A stretch of DNA of 64,000 bases from Pseudomonas lini (GCF_030812475.1 NZ_JAUSSR010000001.1:496001-560000), one strand, 5' to 3'; shown: positions 22,522 to 33,268, counted from the stretch's first letter. The notes: generated from the sequence alone by a model not told the origin. Made by a program: numbers and translations.

Positions 22522-23058
22522 TTACTCTGCGGTATGTGCGTCGGTGGCGCAGGCGGGTTTGCCAGCAGCGTATTTAAGGCTGGGGTCGACCAGTGCATCG
22601 AAGCGTTTCAGGGCTTCGGAGCCGATCAAGAGCGGGTATTGGAAGGCGCTACGGTCGGTCAAGTTCACTTCGATGCTGCGTAAAGCCGAACCCATGCAGA
22701 TATCGAGCTCGATCACCGGACGGGCGGTGTACTTCTTGCCGGCTTCCGGATCGTAGTCACCGGCCCTGCGCTTGATCTTGCTGACCCGGGCCAGCGGCCG
22801 TTCGATCGGGTGCGAATGGGCGGCGTCGATGGCCAGGTAGAAGCGTACCCAGGACTCGCCATTGCGTTTGAAGCGTTTGATGTCGCGGGCACTCAAGGAG
22901 GCGGTTTTCGCTCCGGTGTCGAGTTTGGCGGCGACTTCCAGGTTGATGCCATTCAGCGAGGCGTACTCGTTGAGGCCGTACACGGTTTTTTCCCCCGCCG
23001 CGGCATAACCGGGCAGGCAGAGCATAAAAAGGAATGCGGGGAAGGGCTTGAGTCTCAT
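22522..23058 (-). CDS. Exported retropepsin-like aspartic protease (RimB-like)
   Basis: A 178-residue protein starting MRLKPFPAFL with a signal peptide ending near GYAAAGE. The family motif AAKLDTGAKTASLSA carries the catalytic Asp-Thr-Gly; the second half ends with PLLIGSEALKRFDALVDPS. Members were once called ATP-dependent zinc proteases (DUF785). It is the first gene of the operon with the inactive transglutaminase and the ATP-grasp ligase. An in-frame start eight codons upstream is less likely because the signal peptide begins here. Confidence 0.88.
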   Translation of the reverse strand: MRLKPFPAFLFMLCLPGYAAAGEKTVYGLNEYASLNGINLEVAAKLDTGAKTASLSARDIKRFKRNGESWVRFYLAIDAAHSHPIERPLARVSKIKRRAGDYDPEAGKKYTARPVIELDICMGSALRSIEVNLTDRSAFQYPLLIGSEALKRFDALVDPSLKYAAGKPACATDAHTAE

Positions 23059-23353
23059 AAATCCTGGTGCGCGGCGGTCCATACTTCAGTTCAAGGCCCT
23101 GGCATTGCTGCGCAAGCTCCCTCGTATGCCTATCAATGATGACAAGCCGTGCAGATGTCACAAACAAATGCGGCCGGCATTCTAGCACGGTGGTTTTATG
23201 GCGCCAGCGTCGACGGCTGGCGATAAGCCGAGGTACTGCGATGATGGAATGCAGTCGGTTATTAGACGATTGTCGACAATACCTAATTATCCTTTGACTA
23301 TGCGGCCTGTATTCGTTAGTTTTTGCGTCATTGGTTATCAAGGTGTCGACAAT
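23059..23353. other. Divergent promoter region protease/prpR
   Basis: Holds the start regions of the leftward protease operon and of prpR. Two PrpR-like palindromes (23269-23280, 23342-23353) are the only clear signals. An in-frame upstream extension of prpR to 23198 exists but has no ribosome site and runs through the first palindrome. Confidence 0.6.
23269..23353. promoter_or_regulatory. Two operator-like sites for PrpR
   Basis: The perfect palindrome ATTGTCGACAAT at 23269-23280 recurs as GGTGTCGACAAT at 23342-23353, about 73 bp away and overlapping the prpR ribosome site. GT-CGAC-like inverted repeats are typical sites of GntR/FCD regulators, so autorepression and control of the prp genes are inferred. 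Confidence 0.65.
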
Positions 23354-24076
23354 ATGCTGGATCAACCCGATCCGCCGGTCATTGCGCAAGACGATTCGGA
23401 AACACTTTCCGAGAATGTCTTCCGACGCATTCAGGCGGCCATCGTCAAAGGCGAAATCGCCCCGGGCAGCAAGATTTCCGAGCCGGAGCTGGCGCGCACC
23501 TACGGCATCAGTCGCGGTCCGTTGCGTGAGGCGATCCACCGCCTGGAAGGCCAGCGCCTGTTGGTGCGCATACCGCACGTCGGCGCGCGGGTGGTGTCGC
23601 TCAACCACGCCGAGCTGGTGGAACTCTACGAAATCCGCGAGTCCCTCGAAGGCATGGCCTGCCGTCTGGCGGCCGAACGCATGACCCTTGAAGAAATCGA
23701 CGAACTGCGCCGCGTCCTCGAAACCCACGAGCGCGATGCGGCGTTTCAGGCGGGTGTCGGTTACTACCAGCAGGAAGGCGATTTCGACTTTCATTACCGA
23801 ATCATCCAGGGCAGCGGTAACCGCACCCTGACCCAGATGCTCTGCGGCGAGCTTTATCAACTGGTGCGCATGTACCGCATCCAGTTTTCCACCACGCCCA
23901 ATCGGCCGCACCAGGCCTTCGCCGAGCACCACCGTATTCTCGACGCCATCGCCGACCGTGACGGTGAGCTGGCCGAGTTGTTGATGCGCCGCCACATCGG
24001 CGCGTCCAAACGCAATATCGCCCGTCACTACCAGGACGGCGTTAACCCGACAGCCACTGAACGAGGTGAGTCATGA
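23354..24076 (+). CDS. prpR: GntR-family regulator of the methylcitrate genes
   Basis: A 240-residue FadR/FCD-type GntR regulator. The winged helix ([16 protein letters not shown] ... [21 protein letters not shown]) is followed by an all-helical FCD effector domain (residues ~85-225) with metal-binding His residues ([15 protein letters not shown]). It overlaps prpB by four bases (ATGA) and starts the prp cluster. AAGGTG lies eight bases before the ATG. The ligand is presumably a methylcitrate-cycle intermediate. Confidence 0.92.
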   Translation: MLDQPDPPVIAQDDSETLSENVFRRIQAAIVKGEIAPGSKISEPELARTYGISRGPLREAIHRLEGQRLLVRIPHVGARVVSLNHAELVELYEIRESLEGMACRLAAERMTLEEIDELRRVLETHERDAAFQAGVGYYQQEGDFDFHYRIIQGSGNRTLTQMLCGELYQLVRMYRIQFSTTPNRPHQAFAEHHRILDAIADRDGELAELLMRRHIGASKRNIARHYQDGVNPTATERGES

Positions 24077-24963
24077 GTTCCAACAAGAGCACTCCAGGCC
24101 AGCGTTTTCGCGATGCGGTCGCCAGCGAACATCCGCTGCAAGTGGTCGGCGCGATCAACGCCAATCACGCGCTGCTGGCCAAGCGCGCCGGTTTCAAGGC
24201 TATTTACCTGTCCGGTGGCGGGGTGGCTGCCGGTTCCCTCGGCGTACCGGACCTGGGCATTACCGGTCTGGACGACGTGCTGACCGACGTGCGTCGCATC
24301 ACCGACGTCTGCGACCTGCCGCTGCTGGTGGACGTGGACACCGGTTTCGGTTCCTCGGCATTCAACGTCGCCCGTACCGTCAAGTCGATGATCAAGTTCG
24401 GCGCGGCGGCGATTCACATCGAAGACCAGGTCGGTGCCAAGCGCTGCGGCCACCGTCCTAATAAAGAGATCGTGTCCCTGCAGGAAATGGTCGATCGCAT
24501 CAAGGCCGCGGTCGATGCCCGCACCGATGACAGCTTCGTGATCATGGCCCGCACCGACGCCCTGGCGGTGGAAGGACTGGAATCGGCCCTGGAGCGCGCT
24601 GAAGCGTGCATCGAGGCGGGCGCCGACATGATCTTCCCGGAAGCCATCACTGAACTGGAGATGTACAAGCTGTTCGCCAGCCGCGTGAAAGCGCCGATCC
24701 TGGCCAACATCACCGAGTTCGGCGCGACGCCGCTGTACACCACCGAGCAGCTGGCTGGCGCCGATGTGTCACTGGTGCTGTACCCGCTGTCGGCCTTCCG
24801 TGCGATGAACAAGGCCGCGGAAAACGTCTACACCGCGATCCGCCGCGACGGTACGCAACAGAACGTCATCGATACCATGCAGACGCGCATGGAGCTTTAC
24901 GATCGCATTGACTACCACACCTTCGAGCAGAAGCTCGATGCGTTGTTTGCTGCTAAAAAATAA
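24073..24963 (+). CDS. prpB: 2-methylisocitrate lyase
   Basis: A 296-residue enzyme that splits 2-methylisocitrate into pyruvate and succinate, the last step of the methylcitrate cycle. It belongs to the isocitrate lyase/PEP mutase family: [24 protein letters not shown] with the catalytic cysteine, and the MARTDA motif. It is translationally coupled to prpR. Length is normal. Confidence 0.97.
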   Translation: MSSNKSTPGQRFRDAVASEHPLQVVGAINANHALLAKRAGFKAIYLSGGGVAAGSLGVPDLGITGLDDVLTDVRRITDVCDLPLLVDVDTGFGSSAFNVARTVKSMIKFGAAAIHIEDQVGAKRCGHRPNKEIVSLQEMVDRIKAAVDARTDDSFVIMARTDALAVEGLESALERAEACIEAGADMIFPEAITELEMYKLFASRVKAPILANITEFGATPLYTTEQLAGADVSLVLYPLSAFRAMNKAAENVYTAIRRDGTQQNVIDTMQTRMELYDRIDYHTFEQKLDALFAAKK

Positions 24964-24973
24964 TGAAACCCCT

Positions 24974-25088
24974 TGTGGGAGCGAGCTTGCTCCGGGCGGC
25001 GTTCCGACGATGGACGTGAACGATAACGGGTACTGCCTGATACAACGTGGTGTTCCGTCCACCATCGCGAGCAAGCTCGCTCCTACAG
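24974..25088. repeat. REPIN between prpB and prpC
   Basis: Inverted REP pair (TGTGGGAGCGAGCTTGCTC ... GAGCAAGCTCGCTCCTACA), inside the prp operon. Its stem could lower expression of the distal genes. Confidence 0.88.
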
Positions 25089-25156
25089 GGCCGGAGTCAA
25101 TCCCGACCCGTGTATTTGCCGATTCCCTAACAAATTCAAGAAAACTGGAGACAGCA

Positions 25157-26284
25157 ATGGCCGAAGCAAAAGTACTCAGTGGCGCCGGGCTCCGTGGCCA
25201 GGTTGCCGGACAAACCGCACTGTCCACCGTGGGCCAGTCGGGCGCAGGCCTGACTTATCGCGGCTACGACGTTCGCGAACTGGCGGCTGACGCCCAATTC
25301 GAAGAAGTGGCCTACCTGCTGCTGTACGGCGAGCTGCCGACCCAGGTGCAACTCGATGCCTATCTCGACAAGCTGGGCAAGCTGCGCGAGCTGCCGCAAG
25401 CCTTGAAAGAAGTGCTGGAACGCATCCCCGCCGACGCCCACCCGATGGACGTGATGCGCACCGGTTGCTCGTTCCTGGGCAACATCGAACCGGAGAACGA
25501 CTTCTCCGAGCAGCACGACAAGACCGACCGCCTGCTGGCCGCGTTCCCGGCGATCATGTGCTACTGGTATCGCTTCAGCCACGACGGCAAGCGCATCGAC
25601 TGCGTGAGCGACGAGCGGACCATCGGCGGTCATTTCCTGCACCTGCTGCACGACAAGAAGCCGAGCGAGTTGCACGTCAAGGTGATGAACGTTTCGCTGA
25701 TCCTCTATGCGGAGCACGAATTCAACGCCTCGACCTTCGCCGCGCGGGTTTGCGCCTCGACGTTGTCGGATCTGTTTTCCTGCGTCACGGCGGCCATCGG
25801 CACCTTGCGCGGTCCGTTGCACGGTGGCGCCAACGAAGCGGCGATGGAAATGATCGCGCGCTTCAGCTCACCGGAGGAGGCGATCAAGGGCACCCTCGGC
25901 ATGCTCGAACGCAAGGACAAGATCATGGGTTTCGGCCACGCGATCTATAAGGACAACGATCCGCGCAACGAGGTGATCAAGGCCTGGTCGAAAAAACTCG
26001 CTGACGAAGTGGGCGACACCGTGCTGTTCCCGGTTTCCGAAGCCATCGACAAGACCATGTGGGAGCAGAAGAAACTGTTCCCGAACGCCGACTTCTACCA
26101 TGCGTCGACGTATCACTTCATGGGCATTCCGACCAAGTTGTTCACCCCGATTTTCGTCTGCTCGCGCCTGACCGGCTGGGCGGCGCATGTGTTCGAGCAG
26201 CGTGCCAACAACCGCATCATCCGCCCGAGCGCCGAATACACCGGCGTCGAACAGCGCAAGTTCGTGCCAATCGAACAACGCTGA
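25157..26284 (+). CDS. prpC: 2-methylcitrate synthase
   Basis: A 375-residue citrate-synthase-family enzyme that joins propionyl-CoA and oxaloacetate. Active-site regions are HDGKRIDCVSDE, LYAEHEFNAST (His) and GFGHAIYKDNDPR. GGAG lies nine bases before ATG. The reading frame is open upstream across the REPIN, but protein similarity starts at MAEAKVLSGAG. Together with acnD and prpD it detoxifies propionate. Confidence 0.97.
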   Translation: MAEAKVLSGAGLRGQVAGQTALSTVGQSGAGLTYRGYDVRELAADAQFEEVAYLLLYGELPTQVQLDAYLDKLGKLRELPQALKEVLERIPADAHPMDVMRTGCSFLGNIEPENDFSEQHDKTDRLLAAFPAIMCYWYRFSHDGKRIDCVSDERTIGGHFLHLLHDKKPSELHVKVMNVSLILYAEHEFNASTFAARVCASTLSDLFSCVTAAIGTLRGPLHGGANEAAMEMIARFSSPEEAIKGTLGMLERKDKIMGFGHAIYKDNDPRNEVIKAWSKKLADEVGDTVLFPVSEAIDKTMWEQKKLFPNADFYHASTYHFMGIPTKLFTPIFVCSRLTGWAAHVFEQRANNRIIRPSAEYTGVEQRKFVPIEQR

Positions 26285-26326
26285 CCGGTGGGCACCGGCG
26301 CTGGTTGCTGAATGAACCGGGAACCC

Positions 26327-26418
26327 CTGTAGGAGCTGGCTTGCCAGCGAAGAGGCCATCACATCCGACATTAATGTCGCCTGACGCGCCGCATTCGCTG
26401 GCAAGCCAGCTCCTACAA
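26327..26418. repeat. REPIN between prpC and acnD
   Basis: Inverted pair with GGAGCTGGCTTGCCAGCGAA and its complement. This is the CCAGCAAGCTGG/TGGCTTGCCA variant, different from the REPIN before prpC. Confidence 0.88.
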
Positions 26419-26488
26419 GGGATCGGTTTCAATTCAAATCCGGTGCCAGGCCCCACCCTTTGTAATCACCGTGACCGAGTCCCTGACG

Positions 26489-29083
26489 ATGAACACTGAA
26501 TTCCGCAAACCGCTGCCCGGCAGCCATCTGGATTACTTTGACGTCCGTGCGGCGGTCGAGGCCATCCAGCCCGGCGCCTACGACACTCTGCCGTACACCT
26601 CCCGCGTGCTGGCGGAAAACCTGGTGCGCCGCTGTGACCCGGCCACGCTCACCGAATCCCTGAAGCAATTCATCGAGCGCAAGCGCGACCTCGATTTCCC
26701 CTGGTTCCCGGCCCGCGTGGTGTGCCACGACATTCTCGGCCAGACCGCCCTGGTGGACCTCGCCGGCCTGCGTGACGCCATCGCCCTGCAAGGCGGCGAC
26801 CCGGCCCAAGTGAACCCGGTGGTGCCGACGCAATTGATCGTCGACCACTCCCTGGCCGTGGAACGTGGAGGCTTCGATCCCGAAGCGTTCGAAAAGAACC
26901 GCGCCATCGAAGATCGTCGCAACGAAGACCGTTTCCACTTCATCAACTGGACGAAAAAAGCGTTCAAGAACGTCGATGTGATCCCGCCGGGCAACGGCAT
27001 CATGCACCAGATCAACCTGGAGAAGATGTCTCCGGTGATCCAGGTGCGTGACGGCGTCGCCTTCCCTGATACCTGCGTCGGCACCGACAGCCACACCCCG
27101 CACGTCGATGCCCTGGGCGTGATCGCCATCGGCGTCGGTGGCCTGGAAGCGGAAAGCGTGATGCTCGGCCGCGCATCGTGGATGCGTCTGCCGGAAAGCG
27201 TCGGCGTCGAACTCACCGGCAAGCTACAACCGGGCATCACCGCCACCGACATGGTGCTGGCGTTGACCGAGTTCCTGCGCCAGCAAAAAGTTGTCGGCGC
27301 CTGGCTGGAGTTCTTCGGCGAAGGCGCTTCTGCGCTGACCCTCGGCGACCGCGCGACCATTTCCAACATGGCCCCGGAATACGGTGCTACCGCGGCGATG
27401 TTCTACATCGACCAGCAGACTATCGACTACCTCAAGCTCACCGGCCGCGAAGACGAGCAGGTACAACTGGTCGAGAACTACGCCAAGCAGACCGGCCTCT
27501 GGGCTGACAGTTTGAAGAATGCACAATACGAGCGAGGTTTGACCTTCAACCTGTCCTCGGTGGTGCGCAACATGGCCGGCCCGAGCAACCCGCACGCTCG
27601 CGTTGCCACCTCGGACCTCGCCGCCCAAGGCATCTCCGGCCAATGGACCGAAGTGCCTGGCCAGATGCCGGACGGTGCGGTGATCATCGCCGCCATCACC
27701 AGTTGCACCAACACCAGCAACCCGCGCAACGTGATTGCCGCCGGCCTGCTGGCGCGCAATGCCAACAAGCTCGGGCTCACCCGCAAGCCGTGGGTCAAAT
27801 CGTCCCTGGCGCCGGGTTCGAAAACCGTCGCGCTGTACCTCGACGAGGCCGGCCTGACCAGCGAGCTGGAGCAACTCGGTTTCGGCATCGTCGCCTTCGC
27901 CTGCACCACGTGCAACGGCATGTCCGGCGCGCTGGATCCGGTGATCCAGCAAGAGATCATCGACCGCGACCTGTACGCCACGGCGGTGTTGTCCGGTAAC
28001 CGCAACTTCGACGGGCGGATTCACCCGTACGCCAAGAACGCATTCCTCGCATCGCCGCCGTTGGTGGTCGCTTACGCCATCGCCGGGACCATCCGTTTCG
28101 ACATCGAAAAAGATGTGCTGGGCGTGGTGGATGGCAAGGAAATCCGCCTGAAAGACATCTGGCCGAGCGACGAGGAAATCGACGCGGTGGTCAAGGCCTC
28201 GGTCAAGCCGGAGCAGTTCCGTCAGGTCTACATCCCGATGTTCGCCATCCACGAAGACACCGGCCCGAAAGTGACCCCGCTGTACGACTGGCGCGAAATG
28301 AGCACCTACATCCGCCGTCCGCCGTACTGGGAAGGCGCTCTGGCCGGCGCGCGTCCGCTCAAGGGCATGCGCCCATTGGCCGTGCTGCCGGACAACATCA
28401 CCACCGATCACCTGTCGCCTTCCAACGCGATCATGCTCGACAGCGCCGCCGGCGAATACCTGGCGAAAATGGGCCTGCCAGAAGAAGACTTCAACTCGTA
28501 CGCGACCCACCGCGGCGACCACCTGACCGCCCAGCGCGCCACGTTCGCCAACCCGAAACTGTTCAACGAAATGGTCCGGGAAAACGGCAAGGTCAAGCAG
28601 GGGTCGCTGGCCCGCGTCGAGCCGGAAGGCAAAGTGATGCGCATGTGGGAAGCCATCGAAACCTACATGGAACGCAAGCAGCCGCTGATCATCATCGCCG
28701 GCGCCGACTATGGCCAGGGTTCGTCCCGGGACTGGGCGGCCAAGGGCGTGCGCCTGGCCGGTGTGGAAGCGATTGCCGCCGAAGGTTTCGAGCGCATCCA
28801 CCGCACCAACCTGGTGGGCATGGGCGTGTTGCCGCTGGAGTTCAAACCGGGTACCGACCGTCACACCCTGAACATTGATGGCAGCGAAACCTATGACGTG
28901 ATCGGCGAACGCACGCCACGTGCCGAGCTGACGCTGGTGATCAACCGCAAGAACGGCGAACGCGTCGAAGTGCCGGTGACTTGCCGTCTCGACACCGCCG
29001 AAGAAGTGTCGATCTACGAGGCCGGCGGCGTGCTGCAACGCTTCGCCCAGGACTTCCTCGAAGAATCGGCGGTTGCCGTCTAA
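26489..29083 (+). CDS. acnD: Fe/S-dependent 2-methylisocitrate dehydratase
   Basis: An 864-residue aconitase-family protein that dehydrates 2-methylcitrate in place of PrpD. Cluster cysteines are in ITSCTNTSNPRN and ACTTCNGMSG; the mobile swivel domain is at the C-terminus (DYGQGSSRDWAAKG, ERIHRTNLVGMGVLPL). It is always accompanied by prpF, as here. The start MNTEFRKPLPG fits relatives; the ribosome site is weak, and a GTG six codons earlier is possible. Confidence 0.95.
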   Translation: MNTEFRKPLPGSHLDYFDVRAAVEAIQPGAYDTLPYTSRVLAENLVRRCDPATLTESLKQFIERKRDLDFPWFPARVVCHDILGQTALVDLAGLRDAIALQGGDPAQVNPVVPTQLIVDHSLAVERGGFDPEAFEKNRAIEDRRNEDRFHFINWTKKAFKNVDVIPPGNGIMHQINLEKMSPVIQVRDGVAFPDTCVGTDSHTPHVDALGVIAIGVGGLEAESVMLGRASWMRLPESVGVELTGKLQPGITATDMVLALTEFLRQQKVVGAWLEFFGEGASALTLGDRATISNMAPEYGATAAMFYIDQQTIDYLKLTGREDEQVQLVENYAKQTGLWADSLKNAQYERGLTFNLSSVVRNMAGPSNPHARVATSDLAAQGISGQWTEVPGQMPDGAVIIAAITSCTNTSNPRNVIAAGLLARNANKLGLTRKPWVKSSLAPGSKTVALYLDEAGLTSELEQLGFGIVAFACTTCNGMSGALDPVIQQEIIDRDLYATAVLSGNRNFDGRIHPYAKNAFLASPPLVVAYAIAGTIRFDIEKDVLGVVDGKEIRLKDIWPSDEEIDAVVKASVKPEQFRQVYIPMFAIHEDTGPKVTPLYDWREMSTYIRRPPYWEGALAGARPLKGMRPLAVLPDNITTDHLSPSNAIMLDSAAGEYLAKMGLPEEDFNSYATHRGDHLTAQRATFANPKLFNEMVRENGKVKQGSLARVEPEGKVMRMWEAIETYMERKQPLIIIAGADYGQGSSRDWAAKGVRLAGVEAIAAEGFERIHRTNLVGMGVLPLEFKPGTDRHTLNIDGSETYDVIGERTPRAELTLVINRKNGERVEVPVTCRLDTAEEVSIYEAGGVLQRFAQDFLEESAVAV

Positions 29084-29149
29084 CACGCGCCAAGCGGGCA
29101 CGGGATTACAGGTCCCGTGTCTGCTTTCAGATCAGGAGTAAGCAGCACC

Positions 29150-30352
29150 ATGGCTCACGCAGCTACTTTTCCAAAGCAAATAAGGATACCCGCCACCTAC
29201 ATGCGTGGCGGCACCAGCAAAGGCGTGTTCTTCAGCCTCAAGGACCTGCCCGAAGCGGCACAGATTCCCGGCCCGGCGCGCGATGCGCTGTTGTTGCGCG
29301 TGATCGGCAGCCCCGATCCCTACGACAAGCAAATCGACGGCATGGGCGGCGCAACGTCCAGCACCAGCAAAACCGTGATCCTGTCGAAAAGCATCAAGGC
29401 CGATCACGACGTCGATTACCTGTTCGGCCAGGTTTCCATCGACAAGCCATTCGTCGACTGGAGTGGCAACTGCGGCAACCTGTCGGCGGCGGTCGGTTCG
29501 TTTGCCATCAGCAACGGTCTGGTGGACCCCGACCGCATTCCGCACAACGGCGTGGCCGTGGTTCGGGTGTGGCAGGCCAACATCGGCAAGACCATCATCG
29601 CCCATGTGCCGATCACCAACGGTGAGGTGCAGGAAACCGGCGACTTCGAACTCGACGGCGTGACGTTCCCGGCCGCCGAAGTGCAGGTCGAATTCATGGA
29701 CCCGGCAGCCGAAGAAGAGGGCGGCGGTGGTTCGATGTTCCCCACCGGCAACCTGGTGGATGACCTGGAAGTGCCCGGGGTCGGGACCTTCAGGGCGACC
29801 ATGATCAACGCCGGCATTCCGACCATCTTCGTCAATGCCGAAGACATCGGTTATACCGGCACCGAGTTGCAGGGCGCGATCAACGGCGATCCGAAAGCGC
29901 TGCTGATGTTCGAAACCATTCGGGCCTACGGCGCGTTGCGAATGGGCTTGATCAAGGATCTGGACGAAGCGGCCAAGCGGCAACACACGCCCAAGGTGGC
30001 GTTCGTGGCCAAACCGGCGGACTACGTGGCATCCAGCGGCAAGGCGATTGCGGCCGGTGATGTCGACCTGCTGGTGCGCGCGCTGTCCATGGGCAAGCTG
30101 CACCACGCGATGATGGGCACGGCGGCCGTGGCGATCGGTACGGCCGCAGCGATCTCCGGCACCCTGGTGAACCTTGCCGCGGGTGGCGTCGAACGCAATG
30201 CCGTACGCTTCGGCCATCCGTCCGGCACCTTGCGCGTGGGCGCCGAGGCCAGCCTGGTGAACGGTGAATGGACCGTGAACAAGGCCATCATGAGCCGCAG
30301 TGCGCGGGTGTTGATGGAAGGCTACGTCCGCGTGCCGGGCGATTCCTTCTAA
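29150..30352 (+). CDS. prpF: AcnD-accessory isomerase PrpF
   Basis: A 400-residue protein of the diaminopimelate-epimerase-like PrpF family (TYMRGGTSKGVFF, GMGGATSSTSKTVI, WSGNCGNLSAAVG). It isomerises the 2-methyl-aconitate formed by AcnD to the form that can be rehydrated. AGGAG lies 11 bases before ATG. Placement between acnD and prpD is the standard order for this version of the pathway. Confidence 0.95.
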   Translation: MAHAATFPKQIRIPATYMRGGTSKGVFFSLKDLPEAAQIPGPARDALLLRVIGSPDPYDKQIDGMGGATSSTSKTVILSKSIKADHDVDYLFGQVSIDKPFVDWSGNCGNLSAAVGSFAISNGLVDPDRIPHNGVAVVRVWQANIGKTIIAHVPITNGEVQETGDFELDGVTFPAAEVQVEFMDPAAEEEGGGGSMFPTGNLVDDLEVPGVGTFRATMINAGIPTIFVNAEDIGYTGTELQGAINGDPKALLMFETIRAYGALRMGLIKDLDEAAKRQHTPKVAFVAKPADYVASSGKAIAAGDVDLLVRALSMGKLHHAMMGTAAVAIGTAAAISGTLVNLAAGGVERNAVRFGHPSGTLRVGAEASLVNGEWTVNKAIMSRSARVLMEGYVRVPGDSF

Positions 30353-30366
30353 CCCACACAAGACCC

Positions 30367-30536
30367 CTGTAGGAGCTGGCTTGCCAGCGAAGAGGCCGGC
30401 ACATCCAACATCATTGTTGCCTGCACGCCCCCCTGTAGGAGCTGGCTTGCCAGCGAAGGTCGTTAACGAAAACGCGTGTTTCCTGGTAAAACGCGGCGCA
30501 TTCGAATTCTTCGCTGGCAAGCCAGCTCCTACAGGG
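30367..30536. repeat. Three REP elements between prpF and prpD
   Basis: Copies at about 30367-30391, 30433-30458 and 30510-30535, of the TGTAGGAGCTGGCTTGCCAG type, the last inverted. The 275-bp gap contains nothing else visible apart from the prpD ribosome region. Confidence 0.85.
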
Positions 30537-30627
30537 GATTGCATTTCTCAATGAGAAAGTAGCGACCGACCGAGATTTAACCTGAACCGAGGTCCCATCA
30601 ACGAAGCACTAACCGAGTGAATCGAAC

Positions 30628-32112
30628 ATGAGCGCCAACGTCGACCTGAACAACCGCCCCGACTACGACAGGGTCCTGCAGGACATCGCTGACTATGTCC
30701 TGACCTTCACCATCGACTCCCAAGAAGCCCTGGATACCGCCCGCAACTGCCTGATGGACACCCTCGGCTGCGGCCTGCTGGCGCTGCGCTTCCCCGAATG
30801 CACCAAACACCTGGGCCCCCTCGTCGAAGGTACGGTCGTGCCTTTCGGTGCGCGAGTGCCGGGCACCAGCTACCGCCTCGATCCGGTCAAGGCCGCTTGG
30901 GACATCGGTTGCATCGTCCGTTGGCTGGACTACAACGACACCTGGCTCGCCGCCGAATGGGGTCATCCGTCCGATAACCTGGGCGGTATTCTCGCGGTGG
31001 CCGACCACCTGTCGCAAAAGCGCGTGGCCAATGGCGAGGCACCGCTGACCGTGCGGGCGGTGCTTGACGCCATGATCATGGCCCATGAGATCCAGGGCGT
31101 CACTGCGCTGGAAAACGCCTTCAACCGCGTAGGCCTGGACCACGTCATCCTGGTGAAAGTCGCCTCGACGGCTGTCACCGCCAAACTGATGGGGGCCAAT
31201 CGCGAGCAGTTGTTGTCTGCCTTATCCCACGCCTTCGCCGATGGGCAGGCGCTGCGCACCTACCGTCACGCGCCGAATGCCGGGTCGCGAAAATCCTGGG
31301 CGGCCGGCGACGCGTCCAGCCGTGGCGTGCGCCTGGCGGACATCGCGATGCGCGGTGAAATGGGCATCCCCGGTGTGCTGAGCGCCAGACAGTGGGGCTT
31401 CTACGACGTATTGTTCAGCCACACCAACAACGATCTGGCGCTCAAGCCTGAGGACAAGCGTGCCTTCAGTTTCTCCCGGTCGTTCGGCAGCTACGTGATG
31501 GAAAACATTTTGTTCAAAATCAGCTTTCCCGCCGAATTCCATGCGCAAACGGCCTGCGAAGCGGCGGTGACCCTGCATCCGCAAGTCAGCAATCGCCTGC
31601 ATGAAATAGACAGGATCGTCATCACCACCCACGAATCGGCGATTCGTATCATCTCCAAAGTGGGGCCGCTGGCCAACGCTGCCGACCGTGATCACTGCAT
31701 CCAGTACATGACAGCCGTGCCGCTGGCCTTCGGCAACCTGGTGGCCGAGCACTACGAAGACGACTTCCACGCCGCCCATCCGATCATCGATGTGCTGCGC
31801 GAGAAAATGGTCGTCGTCGAAGAGCCGCGCTACACCCGCGAATACCTGGAGGCCGACAAGCGCTCCATCGCCAACGCGGTGCAGGTGTTTTTCAAGGACG
31901 GCTCGAGCACCGAAAACGTGGCGGTCGAGTACCCGATCGGCCATCGTCGGCGCCGTGGCGACGGCATTGCGCTGCTCGAGGACAAGTTCAAGGCGAACCT
32001 GGCGACACGGTTTACGGCGCAGCGCAGCGCCGAGATTTTTCAGTTATGCAAAGACCAGGCGAGGCTTGAGGCCACACCGGTGAACAGGTTTGTGGATTTA
32101 TTCGTGATCTGA
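30628..32112 (+). CDS. prpD: 2-methylcitrate dehydratase (MmgE/PrpD family)
   Basis: A 494-residue PrpD protein ([50 protein letters not shown]). It is the cofactor-free 2-methylcitrate dehydratase and closes the prp cluster. Having both prpD and acnD-prpF is common in Pseudomonas, giving two routes for the same step; PrpD may also support iron-poor conditions. Confidence 0.95.
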   Translation: MSANVDLNNRPDYDRVLQDIADYVLTFTIDSQEALDTARNCLMDTLGCGLLALRFPECTKHLGPLVEGTVVPFGARVPGTSYRLDPVKAAWDIGCIVRWLDYNDTWLAAEWGHPSDNLGGILAVADHLSQKRVANGEAPLTVRAVLDAMIMAHEIQGVTALENAFNRVGLDHVILVKVASTAVTAKLMGANREQLLSALSHAFADGQALRTYRHAPNAGSRKSWAAGDASSRGVRLADIAMRGEMGIPGVLSARQWGFYDVLFSHTNNDLALKPEDKRAFSFSRSFGSYVMENILFKISFPAEFHAQTACEAAVTLHPQVSNRLHEIDRIVITTHESAIRIISKVGPLANAADRDHCIQYMTAVPLAFGNLVAEHYEDDFHAAHPIIDVLREKMVVVEEPRYTREYLEADKRSIANAVQVFFKDGSSTENVAVEYPIGHRRRRGDGIALLEDKFKANLATRFTAQRSAEIFQLCKDQARLEATPVNRFVDLFVI

Positions 32113-32120
32113 CGCCATCT

Positions 32121-32258
32121 CCGTAGGAGCCAGGCTTGCCGGCGAAGGCGTCCTCGAGTGCGCCATCGCCGGCAAGCCTGGCTCCTACGGAAATCTATGT
32201 TTGGATGCAAAATCTGCAAACGATGAAGAACCCTGTGGGAGCGGGCTTGCCCGCGATG
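32121..32258. repeat. REPIN plus one extra REP
   Basis: A compact inverted pair GTAGGAGCCAGGCTTGCCGG / CCGGCAAGCCTGGCTCCTAC (32121-32190) and a third copy at 32232-32258 (GTGGGAGCGGGCTTGCCCGC), between the converging prpD and ppsR genes. Confidence 0.85.
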
Positions 32259-32281
32259 GTGGCCGGGCAGGCGCTAAAGAA

Positions 32282-33100
32282 TTACTTGAACCGCCGCTCA
32301 ACCCCTTTCTCCACCAGGATCTTCGCCGAAATTTCTTCAACGGAAAAATGCGTGGAGTTGATATGCGGGATGTTCTCGCGACGAAACAGGTTCTCCACCT
32401 CGCGCACTTCGAATTCGCACTGAGCGTAGCTCGAGTAGCGGCTGTTGGGTTTGCGCTCGTGGCGGATTGCGGTGAGGCGGTCCGGGTCGATGGTCAGGCC
32501 GAACAGCTTGTGCTGGTGGGTGCGCAGGGCTGTTGGCAGTTGCAGGCGCTCCATGTCGTCTTCGGTCAGCGGATAATTGGCCGCGCGGATGCCAAATTGC
32601 ATGGCCATGTACAGACACGTCGGCGTCTTACCACAACGCGACACACCCACTAGGATCAGGTCCGCCTTGTCGTAATAATGCGTGCGCGCGCCGTCGTCGT
32701 TGTCGAGGGCGAAGTTGACCGCCTCGATGCGTTCCATGTAATTGGAATTGCTGCCAATCGAGTGGGACTTGCCGACGGTGTACGAAGAATGCTCGGTCAA
32801 TTCCTGTTCAAGTGGCGCCAGGAAGGTCGAGAAAATGTCGATCATGAAACCATTGGACGTTGCGAGGATCTCACGGATGTCCTGATTGACGATGGTGTCG
32901 AAGATGATCGGCCGGAAGCCGTCGTTTTCGGCGGCTTTGTTGATTTGTTGTACCATGGCCCGCGCTTTATCCGCGTTGTCGATGTACGGTCGCGTGAATT
33001 TGCTGAAGGTAATGTTTTCGAACTGCGCCAGCAGGCTTTGGCCAAGAGTTTCGGCTGTGATGCCGGTACCGTCGGAAATAAAGAAGGCAGATCGTTTCAT
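32282..33100 (-). CDS. ppsR: PEP synthase regulatory kinase/pyrophosphorylase
   Basis: A 272-residue DUF299 protein that inactivates PEP synthase by ADP-dependent phosphorylation and reactivates it by phosphorolysis. The start is [15 protein letters not shown]; the nucleotide loop is [13 protein letters not shown]. It is divergent from ppsA, the target gene, 168 bp away. The genetic pairing is a strong confirmation of the role. Confidence 0.95.
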   Translation of the reverse strand: MKRSAFFISDGTGITAETLGQSLLAQFENITFSKFTRPYIDNADKARAMVQQINKAAENDGFRPIIFDTIVNQDIREILATSNGFMIDIFSTFLAPLEQELTEHSSYTVGKSHSIGSNSNYMERIEAVNFALDNDDGARTHYYDKADLILVGVSRCGKTPTCLYMAMQFGIRAANYPLTEDDMERLQLPTALRTHQHKLFGLTIDPDRLTAIRHERKPNSRYSSYAQCEFEVREVENLFRRENIPHINSTHFSVEEISAKILVEKGVERRFK

Positions 33101-33268
33101 TTGCACCCTTAAGCTAGTAACGAATCTTGGATATGATAGGCGCGATTTGCCGGCCGCCAGTGGCCCGCATTCTCACTTATTTTCCAGGTCCAGGCCATAC
33201 AGCTGGCAAATGCTCCCTGGAGCAGCCGGCTTCTGAGCTTATCCAACACAGTTAGTGGAGAGATCACC

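Noticed and set aside
27224..29101. Leftward 625-codon frame opposite acnD
   Set aside because: Mirror frame of a clearly conserved gene; composition typical of such shadows.
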